Of a stretch of DNA of 64,000 nucleotides, positions 1-8,845 are shown piece by piece. Source of the stretch: an uncultured Arenicella sp. GTDB lineage: Bacteria > Pseudomonadota > Gammaproteobacteria > Arenicellales > Arenicellaceae. The stretch covers positions 62,001-126,000 of the forward strand of contig CANMNN010000007.1 in assembly GCA_947499305.1 (NCBI GenBank), read 5' to 3'. The notes under the pieces were generated by a model. It searched no databases. It was not told the DNA's origin and saw only the letters and a list, made by a program, of their open reading frames with translations. A program made the translations under genes and the position numbers. Within the stretch, counting starts at the first letter, position 1. Every line of letters begins with the position of its first letter.

Positions 1-1
1 G

Positions 2-607
2 CGAGCCAAAATCGCTGCAGCAATGGTCGCTGTTTGGGCGTTTCGTTTAGGAACTTTTTTGTTTAAACGTATCAGCCAAGACGGGCACGATGATCGCTTT
101 GACGAAATAAAGGTAAACCCTAGTCGCTTCTTTATTGCGTGGACCATTCAGGGTTTGTGGGCTATCGTTACCGCGGCTTGTGCACTTGCGATCATCACCG
201 GTGCAAATCAATCTGAAATAGGTCTAATCGGTTATCTTGGAATTGCGATTTGGCTGGTAGGTTTTATCATCGAGGTTATTGCGGACTCCCAAAAACGTGC
301 ATTTAGAAAGAATCCAGATAACAAGGGTAAGTTTATTAATACTGGGCTTTGGTCTTGGTCTCGACACCCCAATTACTTTGGCGAAATGACGCTGTGGTTT
401 GGCATGGCGATCATGGCGCTACCAGTATTGAGTGGCCTGCAATTTGTTACCTTGATATCCCCGTTTTTCGTCATGTTCTTATTGATAAAAGTCAGTGGTA
501 TTCCCACCTTGGCCAAAAAGTCTAAGGAGCGCTGGGGCGAAGATACTGAGTATCAAGCATACGTAAAAAGCACCTCACTTTTAATTCCACTGCCACCGAA
601 GAACTAG
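2..607 (+). CDS. DUF1295 / steroid 5-alpha-reductase-like membrane protein, 5' end missing
   Basis: The reading frame is open from base 2, and the internal ATG at 23 is probably not the true start because family members are about 250-270 residues and only about 200 are visible. What remains is hydrophobic, with about four membrane segments. It carries the C-terminal signature of the DUF1295/isoprenylcysteine-methyltransferase-like fold: GLWSWSRHPNYFGEM followed by WG near the end (KERWGEDTEYQAY). The family is annotated as steroid 5-alpha-reductase-like, but the bacterial substrate is unknown. The stop lies 49 bases before the gamma-glutamyltransferase start. Family assignment is firm; function is not. 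Confidence 0.82.
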   Translation, partial: RAKIAAAMVAVWAFRLGTFLFKRISQDGHDDRFDEIKVNPSRFFIAWTIQGLWAIVTAACALAIITGANQSEIGLIGYLGIAIWLVGFIIEVIADSQKRAFRKNPDNKGKFINTGLWSWSRHPNYFGEMTLWFGMAIMALPVLSGLQFVTLISPFFVMFLLIKVSGIPTLAKKSKERWGEDTEYQAYVKSTSLLIPLPPKN

Positions 608-656
608 AAAGTAATTCTTAACGTTTCTTGGTAGCTCACACTCTTAGGATTATCTA

Positions 657-2366
657 ATGCTAAAACACTTTAAGATCGCGTCATTGAGCCTGTTACTCAC
701 CTGCCTTACTTCGCCTTTTGAGGGCTTTGCGGCTGATCGTGTTACTGGCGAAACCTTTGCTTTAAGATCACCTGTTCTAGCGACACAAGCAATGGCCGCA
801 ACCTCCCAACCGTTAGCGACACAAGCCGCGCTCGACATAATGCAAAAAGGCGGAAACGCCATTGATGCGGCGATTGCGGCTAATGCGGTGCTAGGCTTAG
901 TCGAACCAACCGGTAATGGTATCGGAGGTGACCTCTATGCAATTGTCTGGGATGCCAAAAGCGAAAAGTTGTACGGTCTTAATGCATCGGGCCGTTCGCC
1001 AAAGGCTCTTAGCCGAGAATGGTTTATCAATAACGGACATAGCAAAATCCCGTCGCATGGGCCGTTGCCTGTGTCGGTACCTGGCGCGGTTGATGGCTGG
1101 TTTATGCTGCATGATCGATTTGGCAAATTACCAATGTCCGATAACTTGCTACCGGCAATTAATTACGCCGAGCAAGGATTTCCTGTATCTCAGCTGATTG
1201 CTTATTACTGGAATCGTTCGGTACCAATTTTGAAAAAGTGGCCAGGATTTGAAGAGCAGTTTACTATCCAAGGTAAGGCTCCAGCGCACGGTGAAATATG
1301 GAAAAACCCTAATTTTGCCAGTACTTTACGAGCTATTTCTAAAGAGGGTCGAGATGAGTTTTACAAAGGAGAAACTGCTAAAACTATTGCTCAATTTATG
1401 CAATCTAATGGCGGCTTCCTTAGCTATGAGGATCTGGCAAGTCACACTGGAAAATGGGTTGAGCCGGTAAGTACAAATTATCGCGGTTACGACGTTTGGG
1501 AGTTACCTCCAAACAGCCAAGGCATAGCGGCTTTGCAAATTTTAAATATTGTCGAACAGTTCGATGTTGCAAAAATGGGGTTCGATTCAGCCGAGTACGT
1601 CCACTTATTCACCGAAGCCAAAAAGATCGCGTTTGAAGATCGCGCTAAATATTACGCTGACTCCGAGTTTAATAAGCTACCAGTTGAGGAGCTAATCTCA
1701 AAGAAATACGCCAAAAGGCGAGCAAAATTGATCGATCCAAAGCGTGCCGGCAAGGAGTTTGAGCCCGGTAGCGTGAAGCTAGAAAAGGGCGATACGATAT
1801 ATCTGACCACGGCCGATTCTGAGGGCAATATGGTATCGCTAATACAAAGCAATTTTCGTGGGATGGGCTCTGGCATGGCGCCTCCGGGGCTTGGTTTTAT
1901 TCTTCAGGATCGCGGTGAGCTGTTCACTTTAGAAGAAGGGCATTTCAATGTTTTTGAAGGTGGTAAGCGGCCGTTTCAAACCATCATCCCTGCGTTTATC
2001 ACTAAAGACAAACGGCCTTGGATGAGCTTTGGCTTGATGGGTGGCGCTATGCAGCCCCAGGGTCACGCTCAAATTGTAATTAATATGGTCGATTTCGGCA
2101 TGGATGTACAAGCCGCTGGAGACGCACCCCGTATGCATCACACTGGTTCATCTCAGCCTACTGGCGAACTCATGAGAGATGGCGGGATTCTCAATCTCGA
2201 AACCGGTTTTTCGTACGATACAATCCGGCAACTCATGCGTATGGGCCACAAAATTCAATACGCAAACGGCCCATATGGCGGTTATCAAGCCATCCTACGG
2301 GCAGATAATGGTGTTTATTGGGGAGCCACTGAGTCACGTAAGGACGGCCACGCCGCAGGCTATTAA
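657..2366 (+). CDS. ggt: gamma-glutamyltransferase family protein (secreted Ntn hydrolase)
   Basis: A 569-residue proenzyme of normal GGT length (550-600). Residues 1-25 form a signal peptide ending GFA before AD, so it is periplasmic. The family cleaves itself into two chains just before a nucleophilic Thr and then transfers or hydrolyses gamma-glutamyl groups, classically of glutathione. Conserved pieces seen: GGNAIDAAIAANAVLGLVEP, TGNGIGGD, LNASGRSP, the processing site GDTIYLTTAD with the expected nucleophile at Thr380, and the following MGSGMAPPG loop. An AGGA ribosome site lies 7 bases before the ATG. GGT-like enzymes with this SGRSP loop vary in substrate, so glutathione is only the default guess. 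Confidence 0.9.
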   Translation: MLKHFKIASLSLLLTCLTSPFEGFAADRVTGETFALRSPVLATQAMAATSQPLATQAALDIMQKGGNAIDAAIAANAVLGLVEPTGNGIGGDLYAIVWDAKSEKLYGLNASGRSPKALSREWFINNGHSKIPSHGPLPVSVPGAVDGWFMLHDRFGKLPMSDNLLPAINYAEQGFPVSQLIAYYWNRSVPILKKWPGFEEQFTIQGKAPAHGEIWKNPNFASTLRAISKEGRDEFYKGETAKTIAQFMQSNGGFLSYEDLASHTGKWVEPVSTNYRGYDVWELPPNSQGIAALQILNIVEQFDVAKMGFDSAEYVHLFTEAKKIAFEDRAKYYADSEFNKLPVEELISKKYAKRRAKLIDPKRAGKEFEPGSVKLEKGDTIYLTTADSEGNMVSLIQSNFRGMGSGMAPPGLGFILQDRGELFTLEEGHFNVFEGGKRPFQTIIPAFITKDKRPWMSFGLMGGAMQPQGHAQIVINMVDFGMDVQAAGDAPRMHHTGSSQPTGELMRDGGILNLETGFSYDTIRQLMRMGHKIQYANGPYGGYQAILRADNGVYWGATESRKDGHAAGY

Positions 2367-2383
2367 GCGCCAGACATTTGAAA

Positions 2384-2422
2384 GTCGCCAATGAATCGGA
2401 TGGTTCCTTATTCATTGGCGGT
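2384..2422. terminator. hairpin between convergent genes, likely bidirectional terminator
   Basis: A perfect 10-base inverted repeat, GCCAATGAAT / ATTCATTGGC (2387-2396 and 2410-2419) with a 13-base loop. It extends by one C-G pair and two wobble pairs. It sits between the ends of ggt (plus) and the pirin gene (minus). There is no clear T-run on either side, so intrinsic termination is inferred from position and stem strength. Confidence 0.5.
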
Positions 2423-2479
2423 CGTTTCGGTTCTGCATTAGCGGTTGGAGCACTATCCAGCTTCCAGTTCATTGGGTTT

Positions 2480-3181
2480 TCAGTCTTGGTAGTTCAAGGG
2501 AACGTCTATTAGTAATATTTCCGCATCGCTCGCGGTAATTATGTTGATCTCGCTTACGTTTTCAATAGCTAAGCCATCGCCTTCATTTAGCTGAATATCG
2601 TCAACCGTAAGCTCGCCACTTGAGACCAGCAGATAGGCCTGCCGTTTTATCTGATGCGTCAAATTCGTTCCCTTGCTTAGCTTTGCCGCGTAAACTTCGG
2701 CGTCCTGATGAATTGATAGTGGAGCCTTGCCGTCGCCTGATACCAAAAGAGTTAATTCATCTTGGCTAGCCACTTTGGGAAATTCATGGCTGTCCCACAG
2801 TGGCTCAACATTAAGTTTATTCGGCTCAATCCAAATTTGATAGATTCGCGTATCTTCGCTCTCCATATTGTATTCAGAGTGAGAAACTCCTTTGCCTGCG
2901 CTCATCACCTGAACGTCTCCAGCTTCAGTGCGACCAATATTGCCTTTGCTATCACGGTGAGTTATTGCGCCATTACGCACATAGGTGATTATCTCCATGT
3001 TTTGATGCGGATGAGTATCAAAGCCGCGACCGGCTTTAATGATGTCGTCGTTGATTACTTTGAGGCTGCCAAACCCCATTTTATTGGGGTCGTAGTAGCT
3101 GGCGAAGCTAAAATGGTGGCGTGCGTTTAGCCAGCCATGATCGGCATGGCCTAAGTTTTCATAGGGATAGTGAGTAAGCAT
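2480..3181 (-). CDS. pirin family protein (YhaK/quercetinase-like bicupin)
   Basis: A cytoplasmic double-cupin of 233 residues, the usual pirin length. The N-terminal cupin has the complete pirin metal site: His57 and His59 in DTHPHQNMEI, and His101 and Glu103 in GVSHSEYN. The start is the usual RHHFSFASYYDP region. Some bacterial pirins (YhaI/YhaK type) act as quercetin 2,3-dioxygenases, while others are redox-sensing cofactors, so the reaction is not settled by sequence. It lies 49 bases downstream of doxX on the same strand, and the pair is divergent from a LysR regulator. This arrangement suggests LysR-controlled induction by an aromatic or electrophilic compound. Confidence 0.9.
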   Translation of the reverse strand: MLTHYPYENLGHADHGWLNARHHFSFASYYDPNKMGFGSLKVINDDIIKAGRGFDTHPHQNMEIITYVRNGAITHRDSKGNIGRTEAGDVQVMSAGKGVSHSEYNMESEDTRIYQIWIEPNKLNVEPLWDSHEFPKVASQDELTLLVSGDGKAPLSIHQDAEVYAAKLSKGTNLTHQIKRQAYLLVSSGELTVDDIQLNEGDGLAIENVSEINIITASDAEILLIDVPLNYQD

Positions 3182-3230
3182 GATTTTCTCCGATTCTATT
3201 TTTTCGTTTAATCTAAGGCTTAGCCCGATG

Positions 3231-3674
3231 CTAAGACTTCAGGGCGTTTGGCAGTAATCGCTCGATGGCAGGTATTCCCTTTAGTGCAAAGCTTCCAGCA
3301 CCTTGAACGAGCACAATTACCGCTAAAACAAGCAGTAAAAGCGGAAATTCCCAGCCGCCACCTTGATTACTAAACACCCAGCCGTTTGCTGCGTGCGCCC
3401 AGGTCGCACCGGCCAGAATGGGCAGGCTAAGCAAGGCAACTAAGCGAGGGAAAGCACCTAGAATCAGTGCTGCGCCTCCTAGAACTTCGCCTCCAATTGT
3501 GAGGTATGCGATCGACGCAGGGATTCCAATACTATCGAAATAGGCAACGGTTCCCGGAATCGTGAATACGGTTATTTTAAGCACTCCATGGGCTAGTAAA
3601 ATAACTCCTAGTGTAAGTCGACTAAGAAATGCGCCGAATTCTGAAGATTGTAGTTTGTTGGTAGAAATATTCAT
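3231..3674 (-). CDS. DoxX family membrane protein
   Basis: A small inner-membrane protein of 147 residues with four predicted helices. It has the DoxX hallmarks: RLTLGVILLAHGVLK in helix 1, the GGEVLGGAALILG helix, and a terminal hydrophobic segment. DoxX proteins are quinone- or redox-linked membrane proteins of mostly unknown chemistry, often found beside pirins and LysR regulators as here. It is the first gene of the minus-strand doxX-pirin pair. Confidence 0.87.
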   Translation of the reverse strand: MNISTNKLQSSEFGAFLSRLTLGVILLAHGVLKITVFTIPGTVAYFDSIGIPASIAYLTIGGEVLGGAALILGAFPRLVALLSLPILAGATWAHAANGWVFSNQGGGWEFPLLLLVLAVIVLVQGAGSFALKGIPAIERLLPNALKS

Positions 3675-3698
3675 TAGATAAATCTCATTGATTGTTTA

Positions 3699-3721
3699 GG
3701 AACTATTAGGCTACCAGTTCC
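3699..3721. promoter_or_regulatory. dyad in the doxX/lysR divergent promoter, candidate LysR site
   Basis: A perfect inverted repeat GGAACT-N11-AGTTCC (arms 3699-3704 and 3716-3721). It is centred about 36 bases upstream of doxX and lies before the lysR start. The arm/spacer geometry resembles the interrupted dyads bound by LysR-type regulators. Binding by the adjacent LysR protein is inferred from position only. Confidence 0.35.
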
Positions 3722-3775
3722 ATTTGAAATGATAATATGCAATATTCTAATAACATTAGTTCTATTTGGTTATTA

Positions 3776-4684
3776 ATGGTGGATAGAGTTTCGAGAGTTG
3801 GAATCTTCATTGAGGTTGTAAAGCATGAAAGTTTTTCTGGCGCCGCAAGAGCGCTTGGTATGACTGGCCCTGCTATCAGTAAACAAGTTCAATCTTTAGA
3901 AGAGCAGTTAGGCGTCAGGCTACTTAATAGGACAACACGTCATGTCTCATTGACTGAAGAAGGGGCTCTCTACTTCGATCGAGCGCGGCAAGCACTAGAA
4001 GACCTGGACGAGGCCGAGCAACAAATACAAGAGCTAAAGGAGTGCCCGACAGGCAAGCTAAAGATCAATGCCCCAATGTCGTTTGGGACTCAATACTTGA
4101 GCAAACCAATTGCGCAATTTGCCAAGGCCTATCCTGAGGTCGATTTAGAAGTAGACTTTAGCGATCGATGGGTCGACGTTGTCGGAGAGGGCTATGATGT
4201 TGTTATCCGAATTGCCAGCCTAGAAGACTCAAATTTGATTGCCCGAAAACTGGCCCCATGCCCTCTCGTTCTTTGCGCCTCTGCGCAATTGATTAAAGAA
4301 TATGGTGAGCCGAGCTTACCCGAAGAACTCAAGCGTTATCCCGCGGTTGTTTATAATCGGCATGCGCAGCGGGAGCAATGGACCTATCAGAGTTCAGAAG
4401 GCAAAAAGGGGGCAATTACATTGAACCGTCAGTTTGCAGCCAATACCGCAGAAATGCAGTTGGAGGCTTGCTTAGAAGGTGTTGGGGTCAGTCTATTACC
4501 GATTTTCACGGCGCACTCTTACCTTAAAAATGGTGTGCTAATGAGAGTGTTGCCAAGCTTCGTGACAAGCCCCGAGCGAGGCATATATGCTATGTATCCT
4601 CAAAACAGGTATTTATCAACTCGGACAAAGCTCTTCATTGATTGGCTATCGAGCTCAAGTAAACAGTTTGCTTGGTGTAAGTAA
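3776..4684 (+). CDS. LysR-family transcriptional regulator
   Basis: About 302 residues from this start. The N-terminal winged helix-turn-helix is clear (FSGAARALGMTGPAISKQVQ, then LGVRLLNRTTR). It is followed by the linker helix and a periplasmic-binding-protein-like effector domain. I chose the ATG at 3776 because MVDRVSRVGIFIEVV matches the normal LysR beginning; an upstream in-frame ATG at 3737 would add 13 unusual residues. Neither start has a strong ribosome site. It is divergent from doxX-pirin, the standard arrangement for a LysR controlling its neighbours, and it belongs to the group in which Arg/Thr-rich NRTTRHVSLTEEG follows the HTH. The effector is unknown. Confidence 0.9.
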   Translation: MVDRVSRVGIFIEVVKHESFSGAARALGMTGPAISKQVQSLEEQLGVRLLNRTTRHVSLTEEGALYFDRARQALEDLDEAEQQIQELKECPTGKLKINAPMSFGTQYLSKPIAQFAKAYPEVDLEVDFSDRWVDVVGEGYDVVIRIASLEDSNLIARKLAPCPLVLCASAQLIKEYGEPSLPEELKRYPAVVYNRHAQREQWTYQSSEGKKGAITLNRQFAANTAEMQLEACLEGVGVSLLPIFTAHSYLKNGVLMRVLPSFVTSPERGIYAMYPQNRYLSTRTKLFIDWLSSSSKQFAWCK

Positions 4685-4746
4685 GTGATATTTGGTATTC
4701 GAAATAATAGTAAGTAAATCAAGAAAATCGCATAGGAATAATCATA

Positions 4747-6597
4747 GTGGAACATTCATTCTTGTTATCAGTATTTGTCTTTTTAGCTGCCGCGATTCTC
4801 GTGGTGCCATTGATTAAACTATCTGGGTTAGGGTCGGTTATTGGGTACTTGATCGCGGGTATTTTAATCGGGCCATCAGTAGCGGGGTTTATCACAGAGC
4901 CAGAGACAATTCTCCATTTCAGTGAATTTGGTGTGGTGATGATGCTGTTTTTGATCGGCTTAGAGCTTCAGCCTAAGGAGTTGTGGCAAATGAAAAATCG
5001 TTTGCTAGGGCTCGGCGGTCTGCAAGTCGGGATTTCGTCTTTATTACTGAGTTTGCTGTTACTTAGCCTAGGGATCATTACTGGAACGGCAATTGTAGTC
5101 GCCATGGGTTTTGCACTGTCATCGACTGCGGTGGCAATTCAAATAATGCAAGACCGTGACATTCTTAAAACCGAGGCAGGGCAGTCGGCTTTCTCGGTGC
5201 TGCTTTTTCAAGACGTAATTGTCATCGCCATGATTGCGTCGATACCATTATTGGCCGATAGCTTTGGAGTCGAGACCTTGGTTGAGACAGAATCTGAGAC
5301 TCACGTAATCACAGGGGGCGAGGCGATTGGGGGTGATGGGCATCATGCAGATAGCAATTCAGGTTTATCTGGCTGGCCATTTGCCGTCGCAACTCTAGCT
5401 GTCTTTTTTGGAATGATTCTTGCCGGTCGCTTACTCTTACAACCGCTGTTTAAGCTGGTCGCAAAAAGTAAGGTACGTGAGACCTTTACTTCGATAGCGC
5501 TTGCCCTAGTAATAGGTGCCGCACTTTTAATGCAATGGCTTGGCTTATCGGCCGCTCTAGGCGCTTTCTTTGCTGGAGTCGTACTTGCCGATTCTGATTA
5601 TCGTCATCAGCTAGAGCGAGATCTAGAACCGTTTAAGGCCATGCTCTTGGGCCTGTTTTTCATATCGGTTGGCATGTCACTCGATTTTGGGATCATTTTA
5701 GAATCGCCTGCGATCATATTTGGCGGGGCGTTAATCTTACTAGCCCTTAAAGCGGCTGTGTTGCTGATGGTCGGCCGCTTGTTCGGCTTGTCACTGCATT
5801 CAAATTTTCTATTTGCCTGCTTGATATGTCAGGCTGGCGAATTTGGCTTTGTGTTATTTCAGTTTGCTGCGACTGAAGGCTTAATGAGTAGTGAACTTGT
5901 GTCCCAGTGCAACGCGATTATCGCCATTACCATGGCGACTACTCCGGTGCTATTGATAGTCTACGATCGTATGCTCGCGCGAAAAATCAATGTTGAGCCC
6001 AAAACAGGCGAGGCCCCGATTGATAAAGGCCATAAGGCACTGATTCTAGGTTTTGGAAGAGTCGGGCAAGTGGCCTCTCGTTTGCTGCACACTCAAGATA
6101 TCGAGACTACGATTATTGACCATGATGGGGATCACATCGAGTTCGTGAGGCAGTTTGGCAATAAAGTTTATTACGGTGACGCCGCTGACGTTGAACTGCT
6201 GAGAATGGCGGGTGCCGCAAGCGCTGATGTGATTTTGATTTGTATCGATAACGCCGCCAAAGCGACCGAAACCGCCCAGCATATTAAGGAACATTTCCCG
6301 AATGCGAAGGTCTTGGCTCGAGCTACCAATCGACCTCATATGTTCGATCTAATGGCGTTAGATCTCGATTTTATCGAACGCGAAACCGTTCGGGGGTCAC
6401 TCGCAATAGGGCGCAAAGCTCTCCAGTTTCTCGGCTTGTCTGAGGCACGAACCGAAGAACTTGCGATTAAATTTCTACAACACGACTATGAGCTAATTAA
6501 AGAAACCTGGGCGCACAGAAATGACCTTGGCGTGTTGATAGATAAAGCCAAATCGAGCCGAGAACTGTTGAAACAAACGCTTAACTCCGAAAAGTAA
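4747..6597 (+). CDS. kefB: KefB/KefC-type monovalent cation:proton antiporter (CPA2 family)
   Basis: 616 residues, as usual for Kef proteins. Residues 1-400 form about 12-13 membrane helices with the CPA2 signatures (LIAGILIGP, FSEFGVVMMLFLIGLEL, FFISVGMSLD). From about residue 428 comes a cytosolic TrkA-N/RCK domain with nucleotide-binding GFGRVG and the acidic IDHDGD strand end. It should move K+ (or Na+) against H+ under ligand gating. A His/Asp-rich insertion (GDGHHADSNSG) lies in the loop near residue 200. The start is GTG with AGGA 9 bases upstream. No KefF/KefG-type ancillary oxidoreductase gene is adjacent, so glutathione-adduct gating cannot be assumed. The gene symbol is a family-level label. 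Confidence 0.88.
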   Translation: MEHSFLLSVFVFLAAAILVVPLIKLSGLGSVIGYLIAGILIGPSVAGFITEPETILHFSEFGVVMMLFLIGLELQPKELWQMKNRLLGLGGLQVGISSLLLSLLLLSLGIITGTAIVVAMGFALSSTAVAIQIMQDRDILKTEAGQSAFSVLLFQDVIVIAMIASIPLLADSFGVETLVETESETHVITGGEAIGGDGHHADSNSGLSGWPFAVATLAVFFGMILAGRLLLQPLFKLVAKSKVRETFTSIALALVIGAALLMQWLGLSAALGAFFAGVVLADSDYRHQLERDLEPFKAMLLGLFFISVGMSLDFGIILESPAIIFGGALILLALKAAVLLMVGRLFGLSLHSNFLFACLICQAGEFGFVLFQFAATEGLMSSELVSQCNAIIAITMATTPVLLIVYDRMLARKINVEPKTGEAPIDKGHKALILGFGRVGQVASRLLHTQDIETTIIDHDGDHIEFVRQFGNKVYYGDAADVELLRMAGAASADVILICIDNAAKATETAQHIKEHFPNAKVLARATNRPHMFDLMALDLDFIERETVRGSLAIGRKALQFLGLSEARTEELAIKFLQHDYELIKETWAHRNDLGVLIDKAKSSRELLKQTLNSEK

Positions 6598-7266
6598 TAA
6601 TTATTGTATTTTCGACGTGCTAGGCTTCTGCGTCCAAACACCTTAGCAATTTCCTCAATCTTCGATTGGACAGAAGTCTATGAGGCTAATGACCTAGCAC
6701 CTAGTTTGTTGCTGTAGATAGTAAAATCAAATACTGCCTAGTCTTTGATTTCGTTGACTATTTATACCTTTCAAACCCTATCAATTTAATAAGCCCAATA
6801 TGTTATTTTCAATCGTACTTGTTTATTTCTTTGGCCTTGCCTGCTCCTAAGACCTTCTTTAAGAGTAGAGTCTTGAAAGATGCGTGCCTCGAGTCTGACT
6901 TAGTGCTAGTACTTGTGGGCCGCCATTCCTTGCCTTCGCAGTCCTTCGTTGCTCTAAATTGTGTGGTACGAGATCTTTAATCTATAACAATCGAATACCT
7001 AGGTTCGATCTTTCTGTCATCCGTCACGAGCAAAATCTATATGGTACTCAGAAAACATTAATGGAGATTCTTTTTCCATAAATGAACTTTTCGCACCTCA
7101 AAGTTTACTTACATATCAGATTTAGGCTATCCCTTTATTTATTACCAACTTAAACTACGACCCTTTACGCCAAGTAAGGCAGGCCAGTACGGTTGACTAA
7201 TGCAAACATAAGGCTTAACTTAAATCAAAATAATATTTCTAAAATAAGGGTAGAAAGGGCGAATAA
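6598..7266. other. 669-base gap without a convincing gene; contains a long imperfect stem
   Basis: I see no coding frame with family features. The main structure is a two-part stem just after kefB. GTGCTAGG (6617-6624) pairs perfectly with CCTAGCAC (6693-6700). Inside it, CTTCTG/TCCAA (6625-6637, with a 2-base bulge) pairs with TTGGACAGAAG (6666-6676). No T-run follows, so it is not a standard intrinsic terminator. The last 130 bases before 7267 are AT-rich and probably hold the promoter of the FHA-PP2C genes. The sequence AGAAAGGG just before 7267 is the ribosome site. Confidence 0.5.
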
Positions 7267-7977
7267 ATGGGTTACATCAGAGTATATCGTGGCAACGATC
7301 TCATAAAGCAATTCGAACTTGGCAAAGAGCAAGTTACTATAGGCAGAACCGAGGATAATACGCTAGTATTGGCAGGTGAGGGCGTTTCTAGGCAGCATGC
7401 CGCCATCGAATACCAAGACGGAGAGTATTATATTGTCGATATGGGAAGCCAGAACGGAGTGTTCCTGAATAGTGAAAAAGTCCTAAGGAGTCAACTTAAA
7501 TATTGGGACGAAATTCAAATTCATAACTTTGTTATCAAATTTATGGCAAAGCAAGGTTTGAGCGCAAGGAAAGATGATGCTAAAGAGGCTTCGGGCGAAA
7601 CCGAATCAGACAAAACTAAATTTTTTAAAATCACCGATGAAAAACAACTAGACGATCTTCGAAATAAAACTAAAGAATGTTTTCTCAGTTACATTGATGA
7701 AGATGGAGCGATCAAAAAGGTTCTAATTAAGAAACCTAGAGTGACAATTGGCAAGTCTAAAGACGCTGATATTAAGGTTAGCGGTTGGTTCGCCCCAGGT
7801 GTGTGCGCAACCATTGAACGCCAAGGAGCTAACTATGAGCTTGTTCCACAAAAAAGAGGGAAGGCGAGCTATCAAAATAAACCGATATCAAGCGCCACCA
7901 AACTACTTGATGGAAGCACCTTCAGTGTGCGAGGCAGAGGCTTTCAGTTCTTTAATCGACTCACAAAAACGAGCTGA
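7267..7977 (+). CDS. FHA-domain protein with a second, degenerate FHA-like half
   Basis: 236 residues. The N-terminal half (about 1-95) is a clear forkhead-associated domain with phosphothreonine-binding features: TIGR, GVSRQHAAI, GSQNGVFLN. A polar linker rich in Lys/Glu/Ser follows. The C-terminal half (about 140-230) repeats the layout with VTIGKSKDADIKV and GRGFQFF but lacks the SRxH and NG residues, so it is probably a non-binding FHA fold. FHA domains read Thr phosphorylation by Hanks-type kinases. The PP2C phosphatase follows after 5 bases, and a Hanks-type kinase lies about 4 kb away. No membrane segment was seen, so it is cytoplasmic. Confidence 0.88.
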   Translation: MGYIRVYRGNDLIKQFELGKEQVTIGRTEDNTLVLAGEGVSRQHAAIEYQDGEYYIVDMGSQNGVFLNSEKVLRSQLKYWDEIQIHNFVIKFMAKQGLSARKDDAKEASGETESDKTKFFKITDEKQLDDLRNKTKECFLSYIDEDGAIKKVLIKKPRVTIGKSKDADIKVSGWFAPGVCATIERQGANYELVPQKRGKASYQNKPISSATKLLDGSTFSVRGRGFQFFNRLTKTS

Positions 7978-7982
7978 TTTAC

Positions 7983-8759
7983 ATGCCTTGGATTACTGTA
8001 GCCGACTCAGACATCGGCGCTCGAGAAGAGCAGCAAGATCGCTACTTAGTTGTTTGCAACGATGACAAAACAAACCAGTTACTGGTTGTCGCAGACGGAG
8101 CAGGTGGCCATACAAAGGGGGCTCTGGCGGCGCAGACTGCGATCACGCATATAAGAGAGAATTTAACGGATCTTTGGACCAGCGAAGACCCCCAAGAATT
8201 TCTTAGGAAATTGATAATCCAATGTAACCAGGCAGTACTTTCGCTAGGAGATGATGACTTAGCCTGCACCACGCTTGTAATGGTATTCATGAGATCGGAT
8301 GAGCTCTTTTGGGGGCATGTCGGTGACAGCCGACTTTATCTCATACGTGGTGGCCAGGTAGTAGCTAAAACCTGCGACCACTCCATTGGCGAGCTTCGCA
8401 AGCGTAACGATCATCAGCTTGGTCATCAGGTTATTGGCACAGCAGAAAATGAGCTTTATATGTGCTTGGGAGCGCTGGCTAATATTTCGCCTGAGCTTGA
8501 TAGCAGCGCGGCAAGAGAGGGAGACTCGGTGTTGCTCTGCAGTGACGGTTTATGGGGCCAAGTTGATATGGCTAAAACTATCTCTGAGTTAAGCGATACC
8601 GATCTTAGTCACGGCAGCTTACTTAAGACTGTACAACAAAGTATATCAGCTGCGAGAACATCAATGCCGGAGAAGAGCGATAATATTACACTGGTCGTAT
8701 CAACATACCTAAAGGCTCCGAACATCTTTAAGCGTTTTATAAGCGCGATATTTAAATAA
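7983..8759 (+). CDS. PP2C-family serine/threonine protein phosphatase
   Basis: 258 residues, the size of a stand-alone bacterial Stp/PrpC enzyme. All core metal-binding motifs are present: the first acidic motif EEQQDRYLV, then VVADGAGGH, WGHVGDSRLYL, LLCSDGLW, and the terminal DNITLVV. It should dephosphorylate Ser/Thr in proteins using two Mn/Mg ions in the cytoplasm. It begins 5 bases after the FHA gene stop, so the two are almost certainly one transcript. The natural substrate is probably the FHA protein or the sensor kinase at 11629-13692 and its targets (inference). Confidence 0.92.
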   Translation: MPWITVADSDIGAREEQQDRYLVVCNDDKTNQLLVVADGAGGHTKGALAAQTAITHIRENLTDLWTSEDPQEFLRKLIIQCNQAVLSLGDDDLACTTLVMVFMRSDELFWGHVGDSRLYLIRGGQVVAKTCDHSIGELRKRNDHQLGHQVIGTAENELYMCLGALANISPELDSSAAREGDSVLLCSDGLWGQVDMAKTISELSDTDLSHGSLLKTVQQSISAARTSMPEKSDNITLVVSTYLKAPNIFKRFISAIFK

Positions 8760-8768
8760 TAGTAGACC

Positions 8769-8791
8769 TTAGGGTTACTTCGGCACCCTAA
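8769..8791 (+). terminator. hairpin between PP2C and porin genes
   Basis: Perfect 7-base arms TTAGGGT / ACCCTAA around a 9-base loop containing TTCGG, starting 10 bases after the PP2C stop. No T-run follows, so it may attenuate or protect the 3' end rather than fully terminate. Confidence 0.35.
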
Positions 8792-8845
8792 CACTTCTGG
8801 CCGCTACCTATTTAGGAGTCGGCCTCACAAGATAGAGAGAACAAC

